Below, in pieces: positions 46,195-61,000 of a stretch of DNA of 64,000 nucleotides. Numbering within the stretch: position 1 is the stretch's first letter; each line of letters starts with the position of its first letter. This DNA is from Cladopsammia gracilis. Taxonomy: Eukaryota > Cnidaria > Anthozoa > Scleractinia > Dendrophylliidae. Below the pieces are notes generated by a model. It saw only the letters and a program-made list of their open reading frames with translations, searched no databases and was not told the DNA's origin. The stretch spans positions 30,001 through 94,000 of the forward strand of contig JAJGOT010000291.1 of the NCBI GenBank assembly GCA_022457155.1. Reading direction: 5' to 3'. A program made the translations under genes and the position numbers.

Positions 46195-49100
46195 ACCGAT
46201 GTTTCCTATGTTACCGATGTTACCGATGTTACCGATGTTACCGATGTTACCTATGTTACCTATGTTACCTATGTTACCGATGTTACCGATGTTTCCTATG
46301 TTACCGATGTTACCGATGTTGCCTATGTTACCTGTGTTACCTATGTTACCGATGTTACCTATGTTACCTATGTTACCTATGTTACCTATGTTACCTATGT
46401 TACCGATGTTACCGATGTTACCGATGTTATCTATGTTTCCTATGTTACCGATGTTACCTATGTTACCGATATTACCTATCTTACCTATGTTACCTATGTT
46501 ACCGATGTTACCGATGTTACCTATGTTACCGATGTTCCCTATGTTACCTATGTTACCGCTGTTGCCTATGTTACCTATGTTACCGATGTTACCTATGTTA
46601 CCGTTGTTACCGATGTTACATATGTTACCGATGTTACCAATGTTACCGATGTTACCTATGTTACCGATGTTACCTATGTTACCGATGTTATCGATGTTAC
46701 CGATGTTACCGATGTTTCCTATGTTACCGATGTTACCGATGTTACCTATGTTTCCTGTTACCGATGTTACCTATGTTACCGTTGTTACCTATGTTACCTA
46801 TGTTACTTATGTTACCGATGTTTCCGATGTTACCTATGTTACCGATGTTACCGATGTTTCCTATGTTACCGATGTTTCCTATGTTACCTATGTTACCTAT
46901 GTTACCTATGTTACCGATATTACCTATGTTACCGATGTTACCTATGTTACCTATGTTACCGATGTTTCCTATGTTACCGATGTTACCAAATGTTACCTAT
47001 GTTACCGATGTTACCTATGTTACCGATGTTACCTATGTTACCGTTGTTACCGATGTTACCGATGTTACCGATGTTACCTATGTTACCGATGTGATCGATG
47101 TTACCGATGTTACCGATGTTTCCTATGTTACCGATGTTACCGATGTTACCTATGTTTCCTATGTTACCGATGTTACCTATGTTACCGTTGTTACCGATGT
47201 TAGCTATGTTACCTATGTTACCGATGTTACCTATGTTAACTATGTTACCGATGCTACCTATGTTACCTATGTTACCGATGTTACCGATGTTACCTATGTT
47301 ACCGATGTTACCTATGTTTCCTATGTTACCGATGTTACCGATGTTACCTATGTTATCTATGTTACCTATGTTACCTATGTTACCTATGTTACCGATGTTA
47401 CCGATGTTACCGATGTTTCCTATGTTACCTATGTTACCGATGTTACCTATCTAATTACCTATGTTACAGATGTTACCTATGTTACCGTTGTTACCGATGT
47501 TACCTATGTTACCGATGTTACCGATGTTACCTATGTTACCACTGTTACCGATGTTACCGATATTACCGATGTTTCCTATGTTACCGATGTTACCTATGTT
47601 ACCGTTGTTACCGATGTTACCTATGATACCTATGTTACCTATGTTAGCGATGTTAGCGATGTTACCTATGTTTCCGATGTTACCTATGTTACCTATGTTA
47701 CCGATGTTACCGATGTTACCGATGTTACCGATGTTAGCGATGTTACCGATGTTACCGATGTTACCTATGTTACCTATGTTATCAATGTTATCGAAGTTAC
47801 CGATATTATCTATGTTACCAATGTTACCTACGTTACCCAAGCTACCTATTTTACCGATGTTACCAATGTTACCCATGTTACTGATGTTACCGTTGTTACC
47901 GATGTTACCTATGTTACCAATGTTACCGATGTTACCGATGTTACCTATGTTACCGATGTTACCGATGTTACCGATGTTACCTATGTTACCGATGTTATCG
48001 ATTTTACCGATGTTACCGATGTTTCCTATGTTACCGATGTTACCTATGTTACCGTTGTTACAGATGTTACCTATGTTACCTATGTTACCGATGTTACCTA
48101 TGTTACCTATGTTACCGATGTTACCAATGTTATCTATGTTACCAATGTTTCCTATGTTACCTATGTTACCGATGTTACCTATCTAATTACCTATGTTACC
48201 GATGTTACCTATTTTACCGATGGTACCTATGTTACCTATGTTACCGATGTTTCCTATGTTACCGATGTTACCGATGTTACCAAACGTTACCTATGTTACC
48301 GATGTTACCGATGTTTCCTATGTTACCGATGTTTCCTATGTTACCTATGTTACCGATGTTACCGATGTTACCTATGTTACCGATGTTACCGATGTTACCT
48401 ATGTTACCGATGTTACCGATGTTACCGACGTTACCGATGTTACCTATGTTACCGATGTTTCCTATGTTACCTATGTTACCGATGTTACCTATCTAATTAC
48501 CTATGTTACCGATGTTACCTATTTTACCGTTGTTACCGATGTTACCTATGTTACCGATGTTACCGATGTTACCGATGTTACCTATGTTACCGATGTTACC
48601 GATGTTACCGATATTACCGATGTTTCCTATGTTACCAATGTTACCGATGTTACCAATGTTACCTATGTTACCTATGTTACCAATGTTACCGATGTTACCT
48701 ATGTTATCGATGTTACCGATGTTACCGATGTTACCTATGTTAGCTATGTTACCTGTGTTACCTATGTTACCTATGTTACCTATGTTGCCTATGTTTCCTA
48801 TGTTACCAATGTTACCTATGTTACCGATGTTACCGATGTTTCCTATGTTACCTATGTTACCAATGTTACCGATGTTACCTATGTTATCGATGTTACCGAT
48901 GTTCACTATGTTACCTATGTTACCTATGTTACCGATGTTTCCGTTGTTACCTATTTTACCGATGTTTCCTATGTTACCGATGTTTCCTATGTTACCTATG
49001 TTACCGATGTTACCGATGTTACCTATGTTACCTATGTTACCTATGTTACCGATGTTTCCTATGTTACCGATGTTACCGATGTTACCGATGTTACCTATGT

Positions 49101-50099
49101 TATGTATGTTACCTATGTTACCTATGTTACCGATGTTTCCTATGTTTCCTATGTTACCGATGTTACCTATGTTACCTGTGTTACCTACGTTACCTATGTT
49201 ACCGATGTTACCTATGTTACCTATGTTACCTATGTTACCTTTGTTACCGATGTTACCGATGTTACCGATGTTATCTATGTTTCCTATGTTACCGATGTTA
49301 CCTATGTTACCGATGTTACCTATCTTACCTATGTTACCTATGTTACCGATGTTACCGATGTTCCCTATGTTACCTATGTTACCGCTGTTACCTATGTTAC
49401 CTTTGTTACCTATGTTACCTATGTTACCGTTGTTACCGATGTTAAATATGTTACCGATGTTACCAATGTTACCGATGTTACCTATGTTACCTATGTTACC
49501 GATGTTACCGATGTTACCTATGTTACCGATGTTACCGATGTTACCGATGTTTCCTATGTTACCGATGTTACAGATGTTACCTATGTTTCTTATGTTACCG
49601 ATGTTACCTATGTTACCGTTGTTACAGATGTTACCTATGTTACCTGTTACCGAAGTTTCCGATGTTACCTATGTTACCGATGTTACCGATGTTTTCTATG
49701 TTACCGATGTTTCCTATGTTACCTATGTTACCTATGTTACCTATGTTACCGATGTTACCTATGTTACCGATGTTACCTAAGTTTCCTATGTTACCGATGT
49801 TTCCTATGTTACCGATGTTACCAAATGCTACCTATGTTACCGATGTTACCTATGTTACCGATGTTACCTATGTTACCTATGTTACCTATGTTACCGATGT
49901 TTCCTATGTGACCGATGTTACCTATGTTACCTATGTTACCTAAGTTACCTACGTTACCGATGTTACCTATGTTACCTATGTTACCAATGTTACCTATGTT
50001 ACCTATGTTACCGATGTTTCCTATGTTACCGATGTTACCGATGTTACCTATGTTATCTATGTTACCGATGTTACCTATATTACCGTTGTTACCTATGTT
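46195..50099. repeat. 3905-bp higher-order repeat, copy B
   Basis: Head-to-tail with copy A and apparently identical to it. Similarity to copy A breaks at about 50100, where gttaccaatgttacc replaces the expected gtttcctatgttacc. A third, diverged relative occupies about 57256-61000. Confidence 0.9.
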
Positions 50100-50749
50100 A
50101 CCGATGTTACCAATGTTACCGATGTTACCGATGTTACCGATGTTACCGATGTTGCCTATGTTACCGATGTGATCGATGTTACCGATGTTACCGATGTTTC
50201 CTATGTTACCGATGTTACCGATGTTACCGATGTTACCTATGTTACCGTTGTTACCGATGTTAGCTATGTTACCTATGTTACCGATGTTACCTATGTTAAC
50301 TATGTTACCGATGTTACCTATGTTTCCTATGTTACCTATGTTACCGATGTTACCTATGTTACCTATGTTTCCTATGTTACCTATGTTACCGATGTTACCT
50401 ATGTTATCTATGTTACCTATGTTACCTATTTTACCGATGTTACCTATGTTACCGATGTTTTCTATGTTACCTATGTTACCGATGTTACCTATCTACTTAC
50501 CTATGTTACCGATGTTACCTATGTTACCGGGGTTACCGATGTTACCGGTGTTACCGATGTTACCTATGTTACCGATGTTACCGATGTTACCGATGTTACC
50601 TATGTTACCGATGTTACCGATGTCACCGATATTACCGATGTTTCCTATGTTACCGATGTTACCGATGTTACCTATGTTTCCTATGTTACCGTTGTTACCG
50701 ATGTTACCGATGTTACCTATGATACCTATGTTACCGATGTTACCGATGT

Positions 50750-53700
50750 TACCTATGTTACCTATGTTACCGATGTTACCGATGTTACCGATGTTTCCCA
50801 TGTTACCGATGTTACCGATGTTACCTATGTTTCCGATGTTACCTATGTTACCTATGTTACCGATGTTACCGATGTTACCGATGTTACCGATGTTACCTAT
50901 GTTATCTATGTTATCAATGTTATCGAAGTTAACGATATTATCTATGTTACCGATGTTACCTACGTTACCCACGTTACCTATTTTACCGATGTTACCAATG
51001 TTACCCATGTAACTGATGTTACCGTTGTTACCGATGTTACCGATGTTACCGATGTTACCTATGTTACCGATGTTACCGATGTTACCGATGTTACCGATGT
51101 TACCGATGTTATCGATTTTACCGATGTTACCGATGTTTCCTATGTTACCGATGTTACCTATGTTACCGTTGTGACCGATGTTACCTATGTTACCTATGTT
51201 ACCTATGTTACCGATGTTTCCTATGCTACCGATGGTACCTATGTTACCGATGTTACCTATGTTACCTATGTTACCGATGTTACCTATGTTACCGATGTTA
51301 CCGATGTTACCAATGTTACCGATGTTACCTATGTTACCTATGTTACCTATGTTACCTATGTTACCGATGTTACCGATGTTACCGATGTTACCTATGTTAC
51401 CGATGTTATCGATGTTACCGATGTTACCGATGTTTCCTTTGTTACCGATGTTACCGATGTTACCTATGTTTCCTATGTTACCTATGTTACCGATGTTTCC
51501 TATGCTACCGATGGTACCTATGTTACCTATGTTACCGATGTTTCCTATGTTACCGATGTTACCAAATGTTACCTATGCCACCGATGTTACCTATGTTACC
51601 AATGTTACCGATGTTACCGATGTTTCCTATGTTACCTATGTTACCAATGTTACCGATGTTACCTATGTTATCGATGTTACCGATGTTACCTATGTTAGCT
51701 ATGTTACCTATGTTACCTATGTTACCTATGTTACCGATGTTACCTATGTTACCGATGTTACCTATGTTACCTATGTTACCGATGTTACGTATGTTACCGA
51801 TGTTACCGATGTTGCCTATGTTACCTATGTTACCTATGTTACCGATGTTTCCTATGTTACCAATGTTTCTTATGTTACCTATGTTACCTATGTTACCAAT
51901 GTTACCGATGTTACCGATGGTACCTATGTTACCAATGTTACCAATGTTACCTATGTTACCAATGTTACCTATGTTACCGATGTTACCGATGTTTCCTATG
52001 TTATCGATGTTACCGATGTTCCCTATGTTACCTATGTTACCTATGTTACCTATTTTACCTATGTTATCGATGTTACCGATGTTTCCTATGTTACCTATTA
52101 ACCTATGTTACCTATGTTACCTATGTTACCTATGTGACCAATGTTACCGATTTTACCTATGTTACCGATGTTTCCTATGTTACCTATGTTACCTATGTTA
52201 CCTATGTTACCGATGTTTTCGTTGTTATCTATTTTACCGATGTTCCCTATGTTACCGATGTTTCCTATGTTACCTATGTTACCGATGTTACCTATGTTAC
52301 CTATGTTACCTATGTTACCGATGTTACCGATGTTACCGATGTTACCTATGTTACCTATGTTACCGATGTTACCGATGTTACCGATGTTTCCCATGTTACC
52401 GATGTTACCGATGTTACCTATGTTTCCGATGTTACCTATGTTACCTATGTTACCGATGTTACCGATGTTACCTATGTTATCTATGTTATCAATGTTATCG
52501 AAGTTAACGATATTATCTATGTTACCGATGTTACCTACGTTACCCACGTTACCTATTTTACCGATGTTACCAATGTTACCCATGTAACTGATGTTACCGT
52601 TGTTACCGATGTTACCGATGTTACCGATGTTACCGATGTTACCTATGTTACCGATGTTACCGATGTTACCGATGTTACCGATGTTACCGATGTTATCGAT
52701 TTTACCGATGTTACCGATGTTTCCTATGTTACCGATGTTACCTATGTTACCGTTGTTACCGATGTTACCTATGTTACCTATGTTACCTATGTTACCGATG
52801 TTTCCTATGCTACCGATGGTACCTATGTTACCGATGTTACCTATGTTACCTATGTTACCAATGTTACCTATGTTACCGTTGTTACCGATGTTACCAATGT
52901 TACCGATGTTACCTATGTTACCTATGTTACCTATGTTACCTATGTTACCGATGTTACCGATGTTACCGATGTTACCTATGTTACCGATGTTATCGATGTT
53001 ACCGATGTTACCGATGTTTCCTTTGTTACCGATGTTACCGATGTTACCTATGTTTCCTATGTTACCTATGTTACCGATGTTTCCTATGCTACCGATGGTA
53101 CCTATGTTACCTATGTTACCGATGTTTCCTATGTTACCGATGTTACCAAATGTTACCTATGCCACCGATGTTACCTATGTTACCAATGTTACCGATGTTA
53201 CCGATGTTTCCTATGTTACCTATGTTACCAATGTTACCGATGTTACCTATGTTATCGATGTTACCGATGTTACCTATGTTAGCTATGTTACCTATGTTAC
53301 CTATGTTACCTATGTTACCGATGTTACCTATGTTACCGATGTTACCTATGTTACCTATGTTACCGATGTTACGTATGTTACCGATGTTACCGATGTTGCC
53401 TATGTTACCTATGTTACCTATGTTACCGATGTTTCCTATGTTACCAATGTTTCTTATGTTACCTATGTTACCTATGTTACCAATGTTACCGATGTTACCG
53501 ATGGTACCTATGTTACCAATGTTACCAATGTTACCTATGTTACCAATGTTACCTATGTTACCGATGTTACCGATGTTTCCTATGTTATCGATGTTACCGA
53601 TGTTCCCTATGTTACCTATGTTACCTATGTTACCTATTTTACCTATGTTATCGATGTTACCGATGTTTCCTATGTTACCTATTAACCTATGTTACCTATG

Positions 53701-53920
53701 TTACCTATGTTACCTATGTTACCTATGTGACCAATGTTACCGATTTTACCTATGTTACCGATGTTTCCTATGTTACCTATGTTACCTATGTTACCTATGT
53801 TACCGATGTTTTCGTTGTTATCTATTTTACCGATGTTCCCTATGTTACCGATGTTTCCTATGTTACCTATGTTACCGATGTTACCTATGTTACCTATGTT
53901 ACCTATGTTACCGATGTTAC
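50750..53920. repeat. Tandem higher-order repeat of about 1.58 kb (two copies)
   Basis: Marker blocks recur: gttatctatgttatcaatg at 50901 and 52476 (1575 bp), tgccaccgatg near 51577 and 53161 (1584 bp), and attaacc at 52097 and 53681 (1584 bp). 1575 and 1584 are 175 and 176 units of 9 bp. Further relatives lie near 61838 and from about 63300 to the right edge. Confidence 0.85.
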
Positions 53921-56900
53921 CGATGTTACCTATGTTACCTATGTTACCTATCTTACCGATGTTTCCTATGTTACCGATGTTACCGATGTTACCGATGTTA
54001 CCGATGTTACCTATGTTACCTATGTTACCTATGTTACCGATGTTTCCTATGTTACCGATGTTACCGATGTTACCTATGTTACCTGTGTTACCTACGTTAC
54101 CTATGTTACCGATGTTACCGATGTTACCTATGTTACCTATGTTACCTATGTTACCGATGTTACCGATGTTATCTATGTTTCCTATGTTACCGATGTTACC
54201 TATGTTACCGATGTTACCTATCTTACCTATGTTACCTATGTTACCGATGTTACCGATGTTACCTATGTTACCTATGTTACCGCTGTTGCCTATGTTACCT
54301 ATGTTACCGATGTTACCTATGTTACCGTTGTTACCGATGTTAAATATGTTACCGATGTTACCGATGTTACCAATGTTACCTATGTTACCGATGTTACCTA
54401 TGTTACCTATGTTACCGATGTTACCGATGTTATCGATGTTACCGATGTTACCGATGTTTCCTATGTTACCGATGTTACCGATGTTACCGTTGTTACCGAT
54501 GTTACCTATGTTACCTATGTTACCTGTGTTACCGATGTTACCTATGTTACCTATGTTACCGATGTTACCGATGTTACCTATGTTACCAATGTTTCCTATG
54601 TTACCTATGTTACCGATGTTACCTATCTAATTACCTATGTTACCGATGTTACCTATTTTACCGATGGTACCTATGTTACCGATGTTACCGATGTTTCCTA
54701 TGTTACCGATGTTACCGATGTTACCGATGTTTCCTATGTTACCGATGTTACCGATGTTACCTATGTTACCGATGTTACCGATGTTACCGATGTTACCTAT
54801 GTTACCGATGTTTCCTATGTTACCTATGTTACCGATGTTACCTATCTAATTACCTATGTTACCGATGTTACCTATTTTACCGTTGTTACCGATGTTACCT
54901 ATGTTACCGATGTTACCGATGTTACCGATGTTACCGATGTTAGCGATGTTACCTATGTTACCGATGTTACCGATATTACCGATGTTTCCTATGTTACCAA
55001 TGTTACCGATGTTACCAATGTTACCTATGTTACCTATGTTACCAATGTTACCGATGTTACCTATGTTATCGATGTTACCGATGTTACCGATGTTACCTAT
55101 GTTAGCTATGTTACCTGTGTTAGCTATGTTACCTATGTTACCTATGTTACCAATGTTACCTATGTTACCGATGTTACCTATGTTACCGATGTTACCGATG
55201 TTACCGATGTTTCCTATGTTACCTATGTTACCTATGTTACCTATGTTACCGATGTTACCCATGTTACCGATGTTACCTATGTTACCGATGTTTCCTATGT
55301 TACCTATGTTACCGATGTTTCCGATGTTACCTATTTTACCGATGTTTCCTATGTTACCGATGTTTCCTATGTTACCTATGTTACCTATGTTACCGATGTT
55401 TCCTATGTTTCCTATGTTACCGATGTTACCTGTGTTACCTACGTTACCTATGTTACCGATGTTACCTATGTTACCTATGTTACCTATGTTACCGATGTTA
55501 CCTATGTTACCGATGTTACCGATGTTATCTATGTTTCCTATGTTACCGATGTTAGCTATGTTACCTATGTTACCGATGTTACCGATGTTACCTATGTTAC
55601 CGATGTTACCGATGTTACCTATGTTACCGATGTTACCTATCTTTCCTATGTTACCGATGTTACCTATGTTACCTATGTTACCTATGTTACCGATGTTACC
55701 AATGTTACCTATGTTACCGATGTTACCGATGTTACCGATGTTACCTATGTTACCGATGTTTCCTATGTTACCTATGTTACCGATGTTACCTATCTAATTA
55801 CCTATGTTACCGATGTTACCTATGTTACCGATGTTACCAATGTTACCTATGTTACCGATGTTACCGATATTACCGATGTTTCCTATGTTACCAATGTTAC
55901 CGATGTTACCGATGTTTCCTATGTTACCTATGTTACCAATGTTACCGATGTTACCTATGTTATCGATGTTACCGATGTTACCGATGTTACCTATGTTAGC
56001 TATGTTACCTTTGTTACCTATGTTACCGATGTTACCTACGTTACCGATGTTACCTATGTTACCTATGTTACCGATGTTACGTATGTTACCGATGTTACCG
56101 ATGTTGCCTATGTTACCTATGTTACCTATGTTACCGATGTTTCCTATGTTACCAATGTTTCTTATGTTACCTATGTTACCAATGTTACCGATGTTACCGA
56201 TGGTACCTATGTTACCAATGTTACCAATGTTACCTATGTTACCAATGTTACCTATGTTACCGATGTTACCGATGTTACCTATGTTTCCTATGTTACCGAT
56301 GTTACCTATGTTACCTATGTTAACTATGTTACCTATGTTGCCTATGTTGCCTATGTTACCGATGTTACCGATGTTACCGATGTTACCTATGTTACCGATG
56401 TTTCCTATGTTACCTATGTTACCGATGTTACCTATCTAATTACCTATGTTGCCGATGTTATCTATGTTACCGATGTTACCAATGTTACCTATGTTACCGA
56501 TGTTACCGATATTACCGATGTTTCCTATGTTACCAATGTTACCGATGTTACCGATGTTTCCTATGTTACCTATGTTACCAATGTTACCGATGTTACCTAT
56601 GTTATCGATGTTACCGATGTTACCGATGTTACCTATGTTAGCTATGTTAGCTATGTTACCTATGTTACCTATGTTACCGATGTTACCTACGTTACCGATG
56701 TTACCTATGTTACCTATGTTACCGATGTTACGTATGTTACCGATGTTACCGATGTTGCCTATGTTACCTATGTTACCTATGTTACCGATGTTTCCTATGT
56801 TACCAATGTTTCTTATGTTACCTATGTTACCTATGTTACCAATGTTACCGATGTTACCGATGGTACCTATGTTACCAATGTTACCAATGTTACCTATGTT

Positions 56901-57255
56901 ACCAATGTTACCTATGTTACCGATGTTACCGATGTTATTGATGTTTCCTATGTTATCGATGTTACCGATGTTCCCTATGTTACCTATGTTACCTATGTTA
57001 CCTATTTTACATATGTTATCGATGTTACCGATGTTTCCTATGTTACCTATGTTACCTATGTTACCTATGTTACCTATGTGACCAATGTTACCGATGTTAC
57101 CTATGTTACCGATGTTTCCTATGTTACCTATGTTACCTATGTTACCGATGTTTCCGTTGTTACCTATTTTACCGATGTTTCCTATGTTACCGATGTTTCC
57201 TATGTTACCTATGTTACCGATGTTACCTATGTTACCTATGTTACCTATGTAACCG

Positions 57256-60200
57256 ATGTTACCGATGTTACCTATGTTACCTATGTTACCTATGTTACCG
57301 ATGTTTCCTATGTTACCGATGTTACCGATGTTACCGATGTTACCGATGTTTCCTATGTTACCTATGTTACCTATGTTACCGATGTTACCGATGTTTCCTA
57401 TGTTACCGATGTTACCGATGTTACCTATGTTACCTGTGTTACCTACGTTACCGATGTTACCTATGTTACCTATGTTACCTATGTTACCTATGTTACCTAT
57501 GTTACCTATGTTACCTATGTTACCGATGTTACCGATGTTATCTATGTTTCCTATGTTACCGATGTTACCTATGTTACCGATGTTACCTATCTTACCTATG
57601 TTACCGATGTTACCGATGTTACCTATGTTACCGATGTTCCCTATGTTACCTATGTTATCGCTGTTGCCTATGTTACCTATGTTACCGATGTTACCTATGT
57701 TACCGTTGTTACCGATGTTACATATGTTACCGATGTTACCAATGTTACCGATGTTACCTATGTTACCGATGTTACCGATGTTACCTATGTTACCGATGTT
57801 ACCGATGTTACCGATGTTACCGATGTTTCCTATGTTACCGATGTTACCGATGTTACCTATGTTTCCTGTCACCGATGTTACCTATGTTACCGTTGTTACC
57901 TATGTTACCTATGTTACTTATGTTACCGATGTTTCCGATGTTACCTATGTTACCGATGTTACCGATGTTTCCTATGTTACCGATGTTTCCTATGTTACCT
58001 ATGTTACCTATGTTACCTATGTTACCGATGTTACCTATGTTACCGATGTTACCTATGTTACCTATGTTACCGATGTTTCCTATGTTACCGATGTTACCAA
58101 ATGTTACCTATGTTACCGATGTTACCTATGTTACCGATGTTACCTATGTTACCGTTGTTACCGATGTTACCGATGTTACCTATGTTACCGATGTTATCGA
58201 TGTTACCGATGTTACCGATGTTTCCTATGTTACCGATGGTACCGATGTTACCTATGTTTCCTATGTTACCGATGTTACCTATGTTACCGTTGTTACCGAT
58301 GTTAGCTATGTTACCTATGTTACCGATGTTACCTATGTTAACTATGTTACCGATGTTACCTATGTTACCTATGTTACCGATGTTACCGATGTTACCTATG
58401 TTACCGATGTTACCTATGTTTCCTATGTTACCGATGTTACCGATGTTACCTATGTTATCTATGTTACCTATGTTACCTATGTTACCTATGTTACCGATGT
58501 TACCGATGTTACCGATGTTTCCTATGTTACCTATGTTACCGATGTTACCTATCTAATTACCTATGTTACAGATGTTACCTATGTTACCGTTGTTACCGAT
58601 GTTACCTATGTTACCGATGTTACCGATGTTACCTATGTTACCGATATTACCGATGTTTCCTATGTTACCGATGTTACCTATGTTACCGTTGTTACCGATG
58701 TTACCTATGATACCTATGTTACCTATGTTAGCGATGTTAGCGATGTTACCTATGTTTCCGATGTTACCTATGTTACCTATGTTACCGATGTTACCGATGT
58801 TACCTATGTTAGCGATGTTACCGATGTTACCGATGTTACCTATGTTACCTATGTTATCAATGTTATCGAAGTTACCGATATTATCTATGTTACCAATGTT
58901 ACCTACGTTACCCAAGTTACCTATTTTACCGATGTTACCAATGTTACCCATGTTACTGATGTTACCGTTGTTACCGATGTTACCTATGTTACCAATGTTA
59001 CCGATGTTACCGATGTTACCTATGTTACCGATGTTACCGATGTTACCGATGTTACCGATGTTACCTATGTTACCGATGTTATCGATTTTACCGATGTTAC
59101 CGATGTTTCCTATGTCACCGATGTTACCTATGTTACCGTTGTTACCGATGTTACCTATGTTACCTATGTTACCGATGTTACCTATGTTACCGATGTTACC
59201 GATGTTATCTATGTTACCAATGTTTCCTATGTTACCTATGTTACCGATGTTACCTATCTAATTACCTATGTTACCGATGTTACCTATTTTACCGATGGTA
59301 CCTATGTTACCTATGTTACCGATGTTTCCTATGTTACCGATGTTACCGATGTTACCAAACGTTACCTATGTTACCGATGTTACCGATGTTTCCTATGTTA
59401 CCTATGTTACCGATGTTACCTATCTAATTACCTATGTTACCGATGTTACCTATTTTACCGTTGTTACCGAGGTTACCTATGTTACCGATGTTACCGATGT
59501 TACCGATGTTACCTATGTTACCGATGTTACCGATGTTACCGATATTACCGATGTTTCCTATGTTACTAATGTTACCGATGTTACCAATGTTACCTATGTT
59601 ACCTATGTTACCAATGTTACCGATGTTACCTATGTTATCGATGTTACCGATGTTACCGATGTTACCTATGTTAGCTATGTTACCTGTGTTACCTGTTACC
59701 TATGTTACCTATGTTACCTATGTTTCCTATGTTACCGATGTTACGTATGTTACCTATGTTACCTATGTTACCAATGTTACCTATGTTACCGATGTTACCG
59801 ATGTTTCCTATGTTACCTATGTTACCAATGTTACCGATGTTACCTATGTTATCGATGTTACCGATGTTCCCTATGTTACCTATGTTACCTATGTTACCGA
59901 TGTTTCCGTTGTTACCTATTTTACCGATGTTTCCTATGTTACCGATGTTTCCTATGTTACCTATGTTACCGATGTTACCGATGTTACCTATGTTACCTAT
60001 GTAACCTATGTTACCGATGTTTCCTATGTTACCGATGTTACCGATGTTACCGATGTTACCTATGTTATGTATGTTACCTATGTTACCTATGTTCCCGAGT
60101 TTCCTATGTTTCCTATGTTACCGATGTTACCTATGTTACCTGTGTTACCTACGTTACCTATGTTACCGATGTTACCTATGTTACCTATATTACCTATGTT

Positions 60201-61000
60201 ACCTTTGTTACCGATGTTACCGATGTTACCGATGTTATCTATGTTTCCTATGTTACCGATGTTAACGATGTTACCGATGTTATCTATGTTACCTATGTTA
60301 CCGCTGTTACCTATGTTACCTTTGTTACCTATGTTACCTATGTTACCGTTGTTACCGATGTTAAATATGTTACCGATGTTACCAATGTTACCGATGTTAC
60401 CTATGTTACCTATGTTACCTATGTTACCTATGTTACCGATGTTATCGATGTTACCGATGTTATCGATGTTACCGATGTTACCGATGTTTCCTATGTTACC
60501 GATGTTACAGATGTTACCTATGTTTCTTATGTTACCGATGTTACCTATGTTACCGTTGTTACAGATGTTACCTATGTTACCTGTTACCGAAGTTTCCGAT
60601 GTTACCGATGTTTCCTATGTTACCGATGTTTCCTATGTTACCTATGTTACCTATGTTACCTATGTTACCGATGTTACCTATGTTACCGATGTTACCTAAG
60701 TTTCCTATGTTACCGATGTTTCCTATGTTACCGATGTTACCAAATGTTACCTATGTTACCGATGTTTCCTATGTACCGATGTTACCTATGTTACCTATGT
60801 TACCTATGTTACCGATGTTTCCTATGTGACCGATGTTACCTATGTTACCTATGTTACCTAAGTTACCTACGTTACCGATGTTACCTATGTTACCTATGTT
60901 ACCAATGTTACCTATGTTACCTATGTTACCGATGTTTCCTATGTTACCGATGTTACCGATGTTACCTATGTTATCTATGTTACCGATGTTACCTATATTA
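57256..61000. repeat. Diverged third copy of the 3.9-kb higher-order repeat
   Basis: Follows the same order of variant units as 42249-46000 (offset about 15.0 kb). It has scattered substitutions and several deletions, for example a shortened block between the tatctaattacc markers at 59254 and 59421. Confidence 0.75.
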
